From Chrysomallon squamiferum (taxonomy: Eukaryota; Mollusca; Gastropoda; Neomphalida; Peltospiridae): DNA of 64,000 nt. The stretch spans positions 15,841,751-15,905,750 of the forward strand of contig CM022676.1 of NCBI GenBank assembly GCA_012295275.1. Reading direction: 5' to 3'. The position numbers and the translations under genes were made by a program. The notes beneath the pieces are model-generated. The model ran no database searches and was not told the origin of the DNA. It saw only the letters and a program-made list of their open reading frames with translations. Positions 15,644-27,088 of this stretch are shown here, piece by piece. How positions within the stretch are numbered: the first letter of the stretch is position 1; each line of letters starts with the position of its first letter.

Positions 15644-16001
15644 ATGCGGACAGACATTTTTATTTTCTGTATTTTTCCTATAAGTTTTCTCATTCTGCAC
15701 TCGAGTACTGGTAAGTTTAATCTAAACTAATTCTATGTAGTTGTTCTTCTTTTCTTCTTCTTCTTAAGCAAATAGTTTTTAGCAAATGCAGTTGTTGTGT
15801 TAGTGTCAGTAGTAGTGGCGGTCACTCAAATATTAATAGAATAACGAAGTGTAGAAGTAACAGTAGCAATAGTAAAAGAAACAGCAGTAATAGTTGTAAA
15901 GTTATACTAGTACTGGTAATTATACTACTAGTGATAATAATAGATAAAGCAAAAGCAGAATCAGTAGTATTAGCTGTACTGACAGTAGTAGTTATAGTAG
16001 C

Positions 16002-16042
<41 letters not shown>

Positions 16043-17094
16043 AACAAGTAGCAAAAGAAGAAGAAAAAGACGTATAAGTGGTGATAGTAATAATATAAGT
16101 AAACACAGAGTAAACCACTAAACAAATTTTTTTAAAGAAATATCAGTGGAGGTTGTAGTAACAGAAGTACCAGTATTAGTGTTGGTACGAATAGTATGTA
16201 TTAGTAGGAATATCGCTAGTACTACTAGTAGATAAATAGTAAAATTACGAATAATAGCATAATCAGCATTAATAGTAATAATACTTTTAGTGATACTAGT
16301 AATAGTAGTAGTAACCACACTGGTAATGCTAATAATTATTATTAGTAGTAAAAATAACAGAAATTGTAAAAGTAGTGGTATTAGTGATAGTAGTAACAGT
16401 AATTATAGTAGTAGAAGTAGTTGTAATAATAGTAGTATCGTTATCAATGTAGCTAATAATTTGGAATAGTAAAATACTATAATGACTAAATTCAGTTTTA
16501 TTCAATAATTAACTGCAAATAAAAAATAATATTTCCCGTTTCGCCTGTAGGTGTAAAGTTTGGATTGTTTCAAGTGATACCTGTACTAAAAGGTGATACG
16601 ATGTATATGACCTGTCGTGTACGCGAGTCACAGAATCTGAATTCTGATATAAAGTTTGTACATAAAACACAAACTGATAACACTACAGTGTGTGACTGTG
16701 TACAGAGAGGAGACACGTGTAACTGTAACAGTACACAAAGTTACATTTGTAGATGTGATGGAGGGACAAACAAAGCCAACAGCGAGTTTAAAGATTACAC
16801 AGTTTACAAGGATCATTCAACTGAACATGACACTGGAGTCTGGTTTTGTGGATCTGATCAACTTGATGTGTGGAGTGAACCAGAAGTTTCAGTTATTTGT
16901 AAGATATTTATATACACAGAAAACCGCATCACACTTTGGAAGAATGAATGTATAAACTGAATATTAGTGCCTTACAATTATAAAACAGCATGCATACATA
17001 CGTACATACACACACTCACTTATGTATAAACAGACACATACACACATACATACATGCACACACTTAACAATTATGTTGTTGTTGTTCTTTTTTG

Positions 17095-17138
<44 letters not shown>

Positions 17139-17490
17139 GTTGTTGTTGTTGTTTGTTGTTATTATTATTGTTATTATATTTCAGCTACAAATCCTGGTTT
17201 ATCAGTGTATTCCTGGAAGGCTGTCATCAATCAAAATTTCACATTTGTTTGCTCTGCTATCAGAAATATTTATAAAGCTGATGTCACATTTAAACGAGGT
17301 CATGAGAATATTTGTACATGCAGAAACGAAACACAAAGATGTGAACGACACAAAGACTCGACAGATAACTACAGATGTAAGTTTGTACAAAGAAGAAACA
17401 GAGGCAGAAGTTATTTTTCCAGTTACAGTTTAACTATATCTTCATTTTCTGTCAATGACTTGGAGTCATGGACATGCAACACTGAACAAA
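15644..17490 (+). CDS. Secreted or surface protein with two Cys-rich Ig-like domains, copy 2 (intact exons)
   Basis: Exons 15644-15710, 16551-16898 and 17185-17490 join in phase 1 throughout. Exon 1 is a signal peptide, MRTDIFIFCIFPISFLILHS. Exon 2 (116 codons) is an Ig-like domain with YMTCRV as the B-strand Cys and DTGVWFCG as the F-strand DxGxWxC motif. Between them lie three CxC pairs (VCDC, TCNC, ICRC). Exon 3 (102 codons) is a second Ig-like domain (FVCSA ... ESWTCN) with another CTC. N-glycosylation sequons NTT, NST and NFT are present. The 5' leader continues upstream across an acceptor at about 15619. No transmembrane exon is confirmed. The next compatible exon is the Thr-rich one at 21007, so the protein may be secreted or end further on. 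Function unknown; Ig-type recognition is inferred from the fold. Confidence 0.75.
15800..16480. repeat. Imperfect AGT trinucleotide tract in intron 1 of Ig copy 2
   Basis: Mostly AGT with AAT and ACT variants; a pure (AGT)n core lies at about 16003-16040. Apparent frames on either strand here are triplet artefacts. Confidence 0.9.
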
Positions 17491-17519
17491 GTAAGAGCAA
17501 CTCCATTACATCAGTCCGT

Positions 17520-17536
17520 AATTATTGTTGTTGTTG

Positions 17537-17589
<53 letters not shown>

Positions 17590-17665
17590 TGTATTGTTGT
17601 TATTATTATTATTGTTGTTGTTGTTATTATTATTAGTAGTAGTATTAGTATTATTGTCGTTTTTG
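17520..17665. repeat. (GTT)n/(ATT)n/(AGT)n compound tract
   Basis: GTT then ATT runs, then GTT, ATT and AGT, immediately after the donor of the second Ig exon. A similar GTT/ATT run at 17095-17180 precedes that exon. Confidence 0.9.
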
Positions 17666-17699
17666 ATGTTGTTGTTGCTGTTATGAAAAACAGGTAACA

Positions 17700-17902
17700 G
17701 ATTAACCAATTTAAAGATATTTGGCCATTTCCAACCTGTTGATAGCAAATAGGTTTTCTTCATCAACATCCTTGTAGGAGACATTATGTGGCTTGGTCTA
17801 TGATGGTTTATCTTGCCCTAGGTAAGAAAACAACGTTAAACAAGCTGCAGTCCTATAGCTCATCATCTCAAACAGGGAAACTAGCTAGAAACAATATACA
17901 AT

Positions 17903-17936
<34 letters not shown>

Positions 17937-18297
17937 TTATTTTTAATTCCTCTCATAAATTTCATCTCAGATGCACGTGATGTAATAAACAAAGGGGTGA
18001 TTTACGTGTTCAACACAATGACGTTTGTGCTTAGACTTGTCAAACGCACATTGTGTATTGACTCAATCCCCTTGGTGTCACTGCAGTTTCAGAGCACCAG
18101 ACTAGTGCTGAATGTTATTGAAGATTTTACCCGGCATAATTAACACTGAAATGTATGACTCCATTCTACCTATTGGTAGTTTTCGCACTAATTTTAGGAA
18201 GGACACTTGAATTCAAATCTGCCTCAACTGAACTGGTTTGTTCCTCTTCAGGGTTAATAAATACACATGACAAAGTTTGTCTGGGAGATTTACCAAT
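17700..18297. other. DNA after Ig copy 2; shares a block with unit 3
   Basis: A segment at about 17850-17908 (containing CAAACAGGGAAACTAGC) recurs at about 20018-20062 after the broken second Ig exon of unit 3. This shows that the duplicated unit extends past the last Ig exon. A TA run lies at 17908-17935. No exon was seen. Confidence 0.6.
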
Positions 18298-19090
18298 TGT
18301 AGTGGTACTAGAGGTGATGCTAGTACTTGTAGCAGTAGAGGTAGTGGTGGTAGAACAGGTAGTAGTAGTAGTAATCGTTGTCGTAGTAGTAGTTATAGTT
18401 TCAGCAGTAGAAGCTATCAGTAAAACAACTGATATAAAATACATACAGTTAAGAAGAGTGCTGGGGCCAACTTCTTAAAATGAGCTTAATTTTTTGCACA
18501 GGTGTAAGTTTATCTGTATGTTCACAATAACGTTAATATTACTAAAAAAATATTGTAAATTTAATCAAAAGAAAAGTAATAGTTTACACCGATGTAGTAG
18601 TACTGGAAGAAGTAGCACACACAATAGTAATAGTTGTAGTGGTACTAATAGTAGTAGTAGAGGTAATGGTAGTAGTGAAGGTAGAACTGGTAGTAGTAGC
18701 TGTCGTAGTAGTAGTAGTTATAGATTCAACAGTAGAAGCCAGTGGTAGTAATACAATCAATAATGATAATTCTAACAGAAACGATAATGATATTGACACT
18801 AATACTGATATTAATGTTATGAATAGTTATAGTATGAATAGTATGTATTAGTAGGATTATCAGAACTACTACTAGTAGCATAGTTAGCAGTAACAATAGT
18901 AGTAGAAGTAATCATAGTCAAATTAATATTACCGTTAATATTGGTTGTAGTAGTAGTCATCGAACTAGTAATAATTATTATTGGTAGTAGTTGAAATAAT
19001 AATAGTCGTTGTGGTAGTAATACCAGTACTTGTGTTAGTGGTAGTAGTAATTTTGTTATCAGTTGTCAAAGTAGTAATAATACTAGGATC
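18298..19090. repeat. Imperfect AGT tracts in unit 3
   Basis: Three AGT/GTA-rich stretches (18298-18420, 18595-18750, 18890-19090) fill the region where unit 3 should carry intron 1. No copy of the ATGCGGACAGA signal exon is visible upstream of them. Confidence 0.85.
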
Positions 19091-19238
19091 ACTATCAATC
19101 AAATTAAACTATATATTACTAGTAACAAAAGCTATAGTGACTAAATTAAATATGATGATTTCTATTAGAAGACAGTTAGCTAATTTAATTAATTAGTTAG
19201 CTCCAAACAAAACTTAATGTTTCATGTTGCAGTTCTAG

Positions 19239-19900
19239 GAGTAAAATTTGAATTGCTGAACGTGAAACTCGTACTGAAAGGTGAAATGATGTTTATGATA
19301 TGTCGTGTGTTCGAATCGCAGAATCTGACTTCTGATATAAAGTTTGTACATAAAACACAAACTGATAACACCACAGTGTGTGACTGTGTACAGAGAGGAA
19401 ACACGTGTAACTGTAACAGTACACAAAGTTACACTTGTAGATGTGCAACACAGACAAACAATTCTAACAGCGAGTACAAAGACTATTCAGTTTATAAATA
19501 CCACACAACTGAAGATGACACTGGAGTCTGGCTTTGTGGATCTGATCAACTTGAAGTGTGGAGTGAACCAGAAGTTGGTGTAATATGTGAGATAGTCTTT
19601 ATCATTATTGTTACACATACACAGATAAACAAAATATTCCTGGACGGCTATCATCAATCAAAGTTTGACATTTGTTTGTTCTGTTATTGGAAATTTTTAT
19701 AAAAAAGGTATCACATTTACACGAGGTGATTAGAAGATTTGTAGATGTAAATATAAAACAAGAACATGTGAAACAAACAAAGAGTTGAGAGATAACTACA
19801 GATGTAAGTTTGTACAAACAAAAAAGAAAACTGTATTGGGAGGTACAACTTACAGTTTAACTGTATCTTCATTTTCTGTCAACGACGTGCAGGTCTAACA
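19239..19900 (+). pseudogene. Two-Ig protein gene, copy 3 (no signal exon, second Ig domain broken)
   Basis: The first Ig exon is 19239-19586, exactly 348 nt like copy 2. Its frame is open, from GVKFELLNVKLVLKGE to WSEPEVGVI, with the same three CxC pairs. It is followed by a usable T|GTGAGA donor. The second Ig exon (about 19640-19900) is recognisable (FVCSVIGNFYKKG, later NYRCKFVQTKK and SSFSVNDV). It lacks a clear acceptor, has an in-frame TAG where copy 2 has GAG (about 19728-19730), and loses the WTC motif at its end. The signal-peptide exon is absent. The first exon might still be used by alternative splicing from copy 2, since all phases match; that is inference. Confidence 0.75.
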
Positions 19901-20669
19901 AATATGAGAGTAACACCATTACACCAATCCGTAAGTATTATTATTATTAGTAGTAGTAGTATTAGTATTATTAGTAGTAGTAGTGGTAATAATACTAGAT
20001 GGTAATTGTCCTATACATCATCATCTCAAACAGGGAAACTAGCTAGAAACAATATACAATTATTAGCATTATTCTTTTTTAAATTCCTCTCATAAATTTC
20101 AATTGATGTGTTCATGCTGTAATAAAAAAGGGATGAATTACATTTTCAAAACAATGACCTTTGCATGACGTAGAGTGTCTGAGATATTATTTGAGAAAGT
20201 TTGCTACAAAGTTCCCATTGCCATGTTTTTTTGTGTGATTACATTGACGGAGTTATCAGAACTCAGATTTGGTGATACAATCACATGAACCGACTTCGTG
20301 TTTTTCTTTTCGTTCGTTCTCAGAGCTGCTCTGTTCAAAACATTCATCAGCGTATTTAATATCATCTTTATGTGTAACTACCTGTTGTTGTTCTGCTCTG
20401 ATCCTGTCCCTTTTCCCCTGCTGTTTTCAGCTGTGTTGCGGTTTCTCATAGTGGCAGTGAGAATAAGGCGTTTTGCCTTTTTCCTTCAATTGTTCGGGTG
20501 TGTCATCTCTGCTGTGAAAAAATACGGTTCTGAATATATTTTTAAGAAAAGTAATACCAGTATTTAATTATCTCTCAGAAAAGATAGATTTATATTTTTT
20601 TGGAAAACAGTTCTGTTATGTTGTCTTCTTCTGCTTCTTATTTTTCTTTTCTTCTTTTTCTGTCTTCTC

Positions 20670-20815
20670 CTTATTATTATTATTATCATTAGAATGATTA
20701 TTATTATTGTTGTTGTTGTTATTGCTTGTAGTAGTAGTAGTAGTAGAAGCAGTAGTAGTAGTGGTAGTAGTTTTAATAATAGAAGTAGTTGTAGTAATAG
20801 TAGTAGTGGTAGGCT
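20670..20815. repeat. ATT/GTT/AGT triplet tract
   Basis: ATT run, then GTT, then AGT with interruptions. A 109-codon minus-strand frame here is Thr/Asn low complexity made by these triplets. Confidence 0.85.
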
Positions 20816-21006
20816 GTTTTAATAAATGAGAGTGAACTAGTAGAATGAACATCAGTAGTATTGTAGCTGTCGTACTAGCTGCTGTAAATGTATTAGATTT
20901 TGCCTCCATCTTGTGATTTGTATGTGTATTTGTATGTATATGCATGTGGATGCATGTCTATCTCTGTGCACGTGTATATGTATGTATCTATGTATGTATT
21001 TTTCAG

Positions 21007-21117
21007 GGCTTCAACCATCGGCTAGAAAGATTAGTCTAACAGCAACAACAACAAAAGCAACAAGAACGTCGACTCTGTTAAATACATCGGAAACAACAAG
21101 TAATCGACCTACCCAAT
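21007..21117 (+). CDS. Candidate Thr/Ser-rich stalk exon
   Basis: Preceded by a pyrimidine-rich TTTTTCAG acceptor and followed by T|GTATTT. It is 111 nt, phase 1-1, and reads LQPSARKISLTATTT followed by more Thr and Ser and ending SNRPTQ. Composition suits an O-glycosylated linker. Phase and strand match the Ig exons upstream, so it could follow the Ig domains of copy 2 or 3. No transmembrane exon was found after it. It is short and low complexity, so chance is possible. Confidence 0.35.
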
Positions 21118-21450
21118 GTATTTAAGTATCTGTCAGTCTTTCTATCGATTATCCATCATGTTATCTTTCTTCGTCTGTTTCTCTCTACATATACGTACAT
21201 ACACACCAGTTTACATACACGAACACACTCATACATAGAAACACATGCACAGGGATATGTAGCGAAAAGAACAATGACACGTAGATATGTAAACAATGTG
21301 AGTAACATTTACAAATATCATTCATTACAAACAAGCATGTACTGTCTACTCACAAAAAAATATGTTCTTTGACGTGCTACATTTTTAATCAACGACTTTA
21401 TGTCATAGTTGTGTAGGGCTGATACATACACAAATTACTCCATGAAGTAA

Positions 21451-21488
<38 letters not shown>

Positions 21489-22550
21489 CATCATCATCAT
21501 CATCATCATCAATACTGGTTCACGATCTTGGTGACCAAAGTCATTCGTTGGAATTTCGCTTTATGTTTCGGTTTCTGTAACTGAAACAAATATTAATTTT
21601 CAGTCTTAAAACAAGTTAAACACTTCAACCAACTGCACATTTGTTAATACACAACTGGCAACTAGTGTTTTCTGTGTTCAGAAATAACAACAAACAAATT
21701 GAGTATTAATTATTTGTTAACACTTTTTATGTCGAATCGTCTGTGGTGTGAGTACATCTAGATACGTCAGCACTAAAACTAAACGATTAGTGAATTAGTT
21801 AATAGTTTTGACCTGTCCAGCTGTGCACGACTATAGTGTCGATGTATGTAGACACGTCAACACAGTTTGATATCTAATATAACTGTCATTATAGGCTCTG
21901 CGCAAAGCAAACATGGCCATTGTGTAAACAAATCAACAGTGTCGACATCACTGATGTCATCACTTTTACAAGTGTCGAGGTTAAACAGACCTGTGTAAGA
22001 AATAAATCGAAGTTTAATTAAAACTAAAATTATTGAGTATTACTGGTATTAAGGTGTTTAAAAATGGTAGAGTCCTTGTCAAGTTACGCCTACACTAAAA
22101 AAAAACGAGTATGGACAATTGCTCACCGGACAATACCTCACCATACAATTTCCCAGCAATAAAGTGAGAAATAGGACAATTTCTCATTACAACTGGTGAT
22201 ACTTTTTATATCAATAACATTTTATTTTAGGCTATGGCGTGTTTGTGTAAATTGTTCAGTCAGAGTGGAAAGCTCATAATAAATAAATAAGTCAAAATAA
22301 CTTCTAAATCAGCTGTATTTCTAAAGCTTTTTAAAGCTTTGATAGTCAACGTGATAAGTGCTATGGTAATTTCCATTTTTCGAGACACAGGAGTTTACCA
22401 GAGCCTGATTCTAAAAGATGCCATAACAAAATAATGAAAATAATAATAATAATAATAAAAAATAAAAATTCGGCATCAGGTAAAAATATAATCATTAAGG
22501 CCGTTGGGGAAATGTGTACTGCTGTTCCATTACACCGACTTCTTCTCAAT
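21118..22550. other. Noncoding stretch
   Basis: Contains an (ATT)n(ATC)n run at 21451-21510. Nothing coding is recognised up to the retroelement relic. Confidence 0.6.
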
Positions 22551-22559
22551 TGACCTGTA

Positions 22560-23780
22560 GTTTCTGGAGAGGTGTTGGTGGGTCTCATAGGTAGTTTACC
22601 GATGGGGGTAGATATGTTGCTGGGTAAAGATCTTTCAGAGAGTTCTTTTAGTAAGAAGTGCAGATCTTTACCGGTGATCAATACTCTCATTTTGGCCTGT
22701 GATGATAAGGCCTGCGTTACTACTAGGTCTATGGCAAGGAAAATCAAATCAGTGGAAAATCCTTCAATTGATACATGTTTTTCAAAGATATCTGAAGGAG
22801 TAGATGATGTAGATTTATGTAAAACAGTTTCAATCAGAATCTGGTCAAACAGTGATTGCTGTTGATCCAGCACGTTGTTTCTCCGAATTAAAAATGTCTG
22901 GTGATAAACTCCCACAGTTTGACTGGAATAAAAAGAGCTGCTGTGAAGCACAAAATATGATCCATCTTTGAAAAGGGTGTGGTCAAAAATAGTGGACAAA
23001 AACAATTTTTTAAATGAGAATGAATGTTTTGTGCGCATAATGATGTATTGATGAATAAAACCGTTAGTGAAATCATGACAGATGAACATGTAGTACCTAA
23101 AATGGCAGGCGACTAATTTAGGCCAAAAACATTTAGTGAAAGTTCAGACTGAAAAAATAATAATAATAAATAAAACTATTTAAAAATTGATAGGAAAGCT
23201 AGCATAAGAAAAATGAATCCAGGTGACAAGGTACAAATGTATTTGCCAATCACTAAATCATCTTTCGGTCCGTACGTTGTAGAATGTAAAGTGGGTGACA
23301 CAGGTTATATTGTTAATACACCAGATCGAGGTAAGTCGACAACGTTTTCCCATATTAATCTGTTGAAGACATATCATGATCGGGCTCCGGCGAATCCAAC
23401 GATGTCTTTGGATGGTGACCAGATGGAAATGTCTGCTCATCAACCAGTGAAAAGTCTGACATTCGGCTGACTAACAGTCAGTCTAAGTTGGAACAGAAAT
23501 TGCATCACCTCGCAAGGGAGAGACAAAACGAAACAAAAAATAAATGAATATGAACTTCCCTAAATTGTTCCGTGAGGCACCAAGTATAACGGACGCACCA
23601 CCCAGGATGTGGAAGTAAGATATGTTCTCAAGCCTTCCAGGAATGAAAGAATATGTTCTGTTCAAACTATGTAATGGCAGCACCCAATAACCAGCAACCA
23701 TTCCAGCTGCTTGTAGACGTAATGATGTTGATTCCGGGCCAGTCTATTTCAGGAAGATCCCATTGTATGAACCACCCAGG
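22560..23780 (+). mobile_element. Decayed Ty3/gypsy-like retroelement fragment
   Basis: A plus-strand open frame at 22572-22865 contains GVDMLLGKDL and ACVTTRSMARK, typical of the end of gypsy-type protease and the linker after it. About 23044-23115 gives DVLMNKTVSEIM..EHVVPK in another frame, resembling the stretch just before the integrase zinc finger. The integrase core is missing. A frame at 23213-23470 has GDKVQMYLP, GPYVVECKVGDTGYIVNTPDR and HINLLKTYHDR, an integrase C-terminal SH3-like domain. Further on, FPKLFREAPSITDAPP (about 23554-23601) resembles the segment entering reverse transcriptase, and a poor RT start follows. Several stops and frame changes separate these pieces. LTRs were not identified. 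The 242-codon minus-strand frame over the same DNA is a shadow. Confidence 0.65.
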
Positions 23781-23789
23781 CTATGGACT

Positions 23790-24487
23790 TGATGATGTCT
23801 ACTAAACAACCCAAGGCGAACCAGGAAAATAATTTTACTGAAGCTGAGCCATTGATAACGTTCCTATTTTTATTTGATGTATTGTTTGCCAAACACTTTC
23901 AACTGCATGATATGCCAGTGTTCATTATTATTATTATTATTATTATTATGTGTCATGTGATACCAGAACATTTCTATATCTTTGGTATGCTAAATTTTCG
24001 AAATTTGTGGAGGGGCATGTCACGGAATTCAGATTGCGCGACCAATTTTTTTACTTCAATCACATCCACTCCTTTTAATTTTCAGCGATGGAAATGAAGT
24101 TGCTAAACTTTAATTGTTACTTCAAACCAGTTCAGCTTTTTTATTGTTTCCGCTAATTTTTCAACTCCATGGTGTTGTTATAAATGGGTTGTTATTTGGT
24201 AATTAAACTGGTTATGGAAAAAAACAACAATGAAAAATGAAAAAAAGAGAGACATTCAGCGATATAATATATTATTATCAATTCACCTGTATATTATAAT
24301 TATATAATTAACATGAACCTTAACTTGTGTTTTCTGTCCTAGTGGATAGACAGATTTATTGATTTATATAGATTGTTCTCAATTTTGCGTTTATATTCCT
24401 TGTTAGGTGGCCATTAAAGCACCTTGTCACCCTAGACTGAGCCCTAATAAAACATCCAAGGTGTGTGAAGGTGAGAACCCCGTGACT

Positions 24488-24518
<31 letters not shown>

Positions 24519-25335
24519 TAATAATAAAAATAATAATAATAATAATAAAAACAATATAGCCAGATTATGGTGAAATTATTTACACCTTTCGTTTGTTTAA
24601 GACTTGCTATTTAATTTTGTCTCGTATGACAAAGAATATATAACATTATATATACCTTTGTGTCTGTTTCTAGCTCACAGATATAAACTCATCTATAAAC
24701 ACATAGTTATAAACCATCTCTGACAGATACTCAAACTCACATACACGTACTCAAATACTCAGGTCATATATAGCTGTTTTCAGAGACCGAGATACCAATC
24801 CCAGACAGAATAAATCACAGTTGTGAATCATAAAATGCTAAATAATGGTGAATAATTTTATGCAGCTTGTTGAACTAACTTTTCTAATGGTATTTTATGG
24901 CGCAAGTCTTCACTGATAGTACAGAACATAAGAAATGTGTATGCGTTATACGTGCTCTATCCATTGCATATGACTCTATGCATGTAAGTACGTACGTAGT
25001 ATGTGTATGTATTTTCTATATATGTATGTATGGAAGATAATTTAACCTAATATAATGTATATCTATACATATATGTATGTCGATATGTGTTTATTAATAT
25101 ATGCTTATATGTGTGACCGTATGTGTGTTTTTCTACATATGTATAATTGCCTCGATATAGCTCTATGTTCTACGTGTATTTATCTCTGTTTCACTGTTTC
25201 TGACTGGTATACTTGTATGTAAGTATGTATGTCTATGTCTCTGTCCGGGTGTGTCTCTGTGTATAAGTAAAACTGAGTTTGAACTTCAGAGATAATGCAA
25301 GAGAGACAGAGAAAGTGTAAGGGGGGAAGAAACAT
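23790..25335. other. Noncoding stretch after the retroelement relic
   Basis: Has ATT runs at 23928-23950, AAT/AAA triplets at 24489-24555 and TATG/TGTA tetranucleotide-like DNA at 24950-25260. It may include remaining retroelement 3' sequence but I cannot show an LTR. Confidence 0.5.
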
Positions 25336-25513
25336 ATATTTTCTTTTACTTAAATAAAGATAATTAGACCTGCAAGTATATGTGTATATTTCACTCTTTT
25401 TTTCTCTATCTGAGAGAAAGTGTAACAGAGGAAGAAACAGATAGGGAAAAGATACAAATAAACGATGAACAGATGATAATACTTTATAAATAAATAATTA
25501 AAAATAATCTTAC

Positions 25514-25586
25514 CTGTAACAGATTTCGACAGGTAAAATATTCCTAATAAGAAAAAGTCCACACGGAATAAAACAGAAAATTTCAT
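25514..25586 (-). CDS. Orphan signal-peptide exon A
   Basis: Reads MKFSVLFRVDFFLLGIFYLS KSVT and then one base before a GTAAGATT donor. It is a short hydrophobic leader in phase 1, the same phase as the Ig gene first exons in this window. The upstream minus-strand flank (25587-25760) is conserved with copy B, as expected for a first exon and promoter. No compatible second exon was found on the minus strand down to 22.5 kb, so the rest of the gene is missing, remote or degraded. Confidence 0.5.
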
Positions 25587-25967
25587 TTTTGTTTCTCATT
25601 GAAGCCCGCACCCTTGTTTCAGTAACAGATACCGAAACACGAGTCACACACGTGTTCTGGTATTTTCTCGAAGGTTTTCAGTGAAACGAATGACAACTGA
25701 CACACCCTGTACTGTATCGTGTTCCTTGTTGCCCAGTCAACTCAGTCCTTTCACCGTTGACAAAAAAGAAGACTACTGTGTCGCATTTTAAATGATCTAA
25801 GTATACCTGCCCATTGAGGAACTTAACCACATATGTCATAATGTCAACATGAAATTGATACTTTGATCTTCAAAATCACGTGTTTTTTTAGGATTACGGA
25901 GTTGAATGAGAAACCCTTGCATACCCCTTATTTGGCCGAATAGCGTGTCACTCCATACACACACACA

Positions 25968-26028
<61 letters not shown>

Positions 26029-26583
26029 CACAAACAAAAACAAAATTAAAATATTTTGATAATAGAAATATGTAATAAGAATACATGTCTATGTTTAGTT
26101 GCTGTACAAGAGATTTTAGTAAAAATGTTTATCTATGGAAAGCTGGATGTGTGGACAGACGGACCCATGACGTCACTGTTCAAGTGTTTTCACACAGGTA
26201 AATATATAGATAGACAGATAGATGCCAATTTATTTGGCTATTTATTTATTTATTTATTTGTTTGTTTGTCTGTTTAATTAGTTTGTTAGTTAGTAATCTA
26301 TATATGTAATATCAAGTCAGAGTGAAACATATCTCTTTCTACGTAACGATATCAGAAATCTAGTAAGGCAGGTCCGGTTACGTACAACAGATTTTTCTGT
26401 TTGTTTTAAACTCTTTCACAAAGATACAGAGCAAGAAAGAAATAGTGAGTGTATTTCTTATAGGACATAGTGATTTATGGTGGTTTTAACATCTGTGTTC
26501 ATTCTTCTGTACATGCTGCAGTTTCAACAACATATTATATTAAGTATGTGATTCTTGTTCATGATCTTATTCTTTTTAATGCC

Positions 26584-26624
<41 letters not shown>

Positions 26625-27015
26625 ATTATTAATTTTATTATTGCTACTATTATAGAATATATAAATATATCACACATAAATACATTCCGACACATACTCA
26701 CAAATACACATTCTCGTATATACACACATACACATAGACATAAAACTGAAGCGATGTCACATAAAACCACTACAAACAAAGCTTCTGTAGGGAACAACTT
26801 GTGCAGTCCAGTTAGAACAAAAAATACCCATTTATGATATTTTCTTTTACTTAAATAAAGATAATTAGACCTGCAAGTATATCTGTATCTTTCTCTCTCT
26901 CTGTCTCAGTCTCACAGAAAGTGTAACAGAGGAAAAAACAGAAAGCGAAAAAGAGAGAAAAAAAGGATGAACAGAGGATAATACTTTATCAATAAAGAAT
27001 TAAAAATAATCTTAC

Positions 27016-27088
27016 CTGTAACAGATTTCGACAGGTAAAATGTTCCTAATAAGAAAAAGTCCACACTCAATAAAACAGAAAATTTCAT
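27016..27088 (-). CDS. Orphan signal-peptide exon B
   Basis: Same length (73 nt), phase and donor as exon A: MKFSVLLSVDFFLLGTFYLS KSVT. Most differences from A fall in the hydrophobic part and keep it hydrophobic. The 5' flank to about 27260 is conserved. No downstream partner exon was recognised between 27015 and copy A. Confidence 0.5.

Noticed and set aside
20298-20567. 89-codon hydrophobic plus-strand frame, possible membrane exon for the Ig gene
   Set aside because: No acceptor in a matching phase, no homologue in the other units and no recognisable topology; hydrophobicity follows T-rich DNA.
22361-23089. 242-codon minus-strand frame
   Set aside because: Antisense to the retroelement protease region; its sequence has no domain signal while the plus strand has clear pol motifs.
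26126-26200. Possible plus-strand first exon MFIYGKLDVWTDG with a GTAAAT donor
   Set aside because: Not hydrophobic, and the duplicated unit (27578-27650) has lost the frame and donor.
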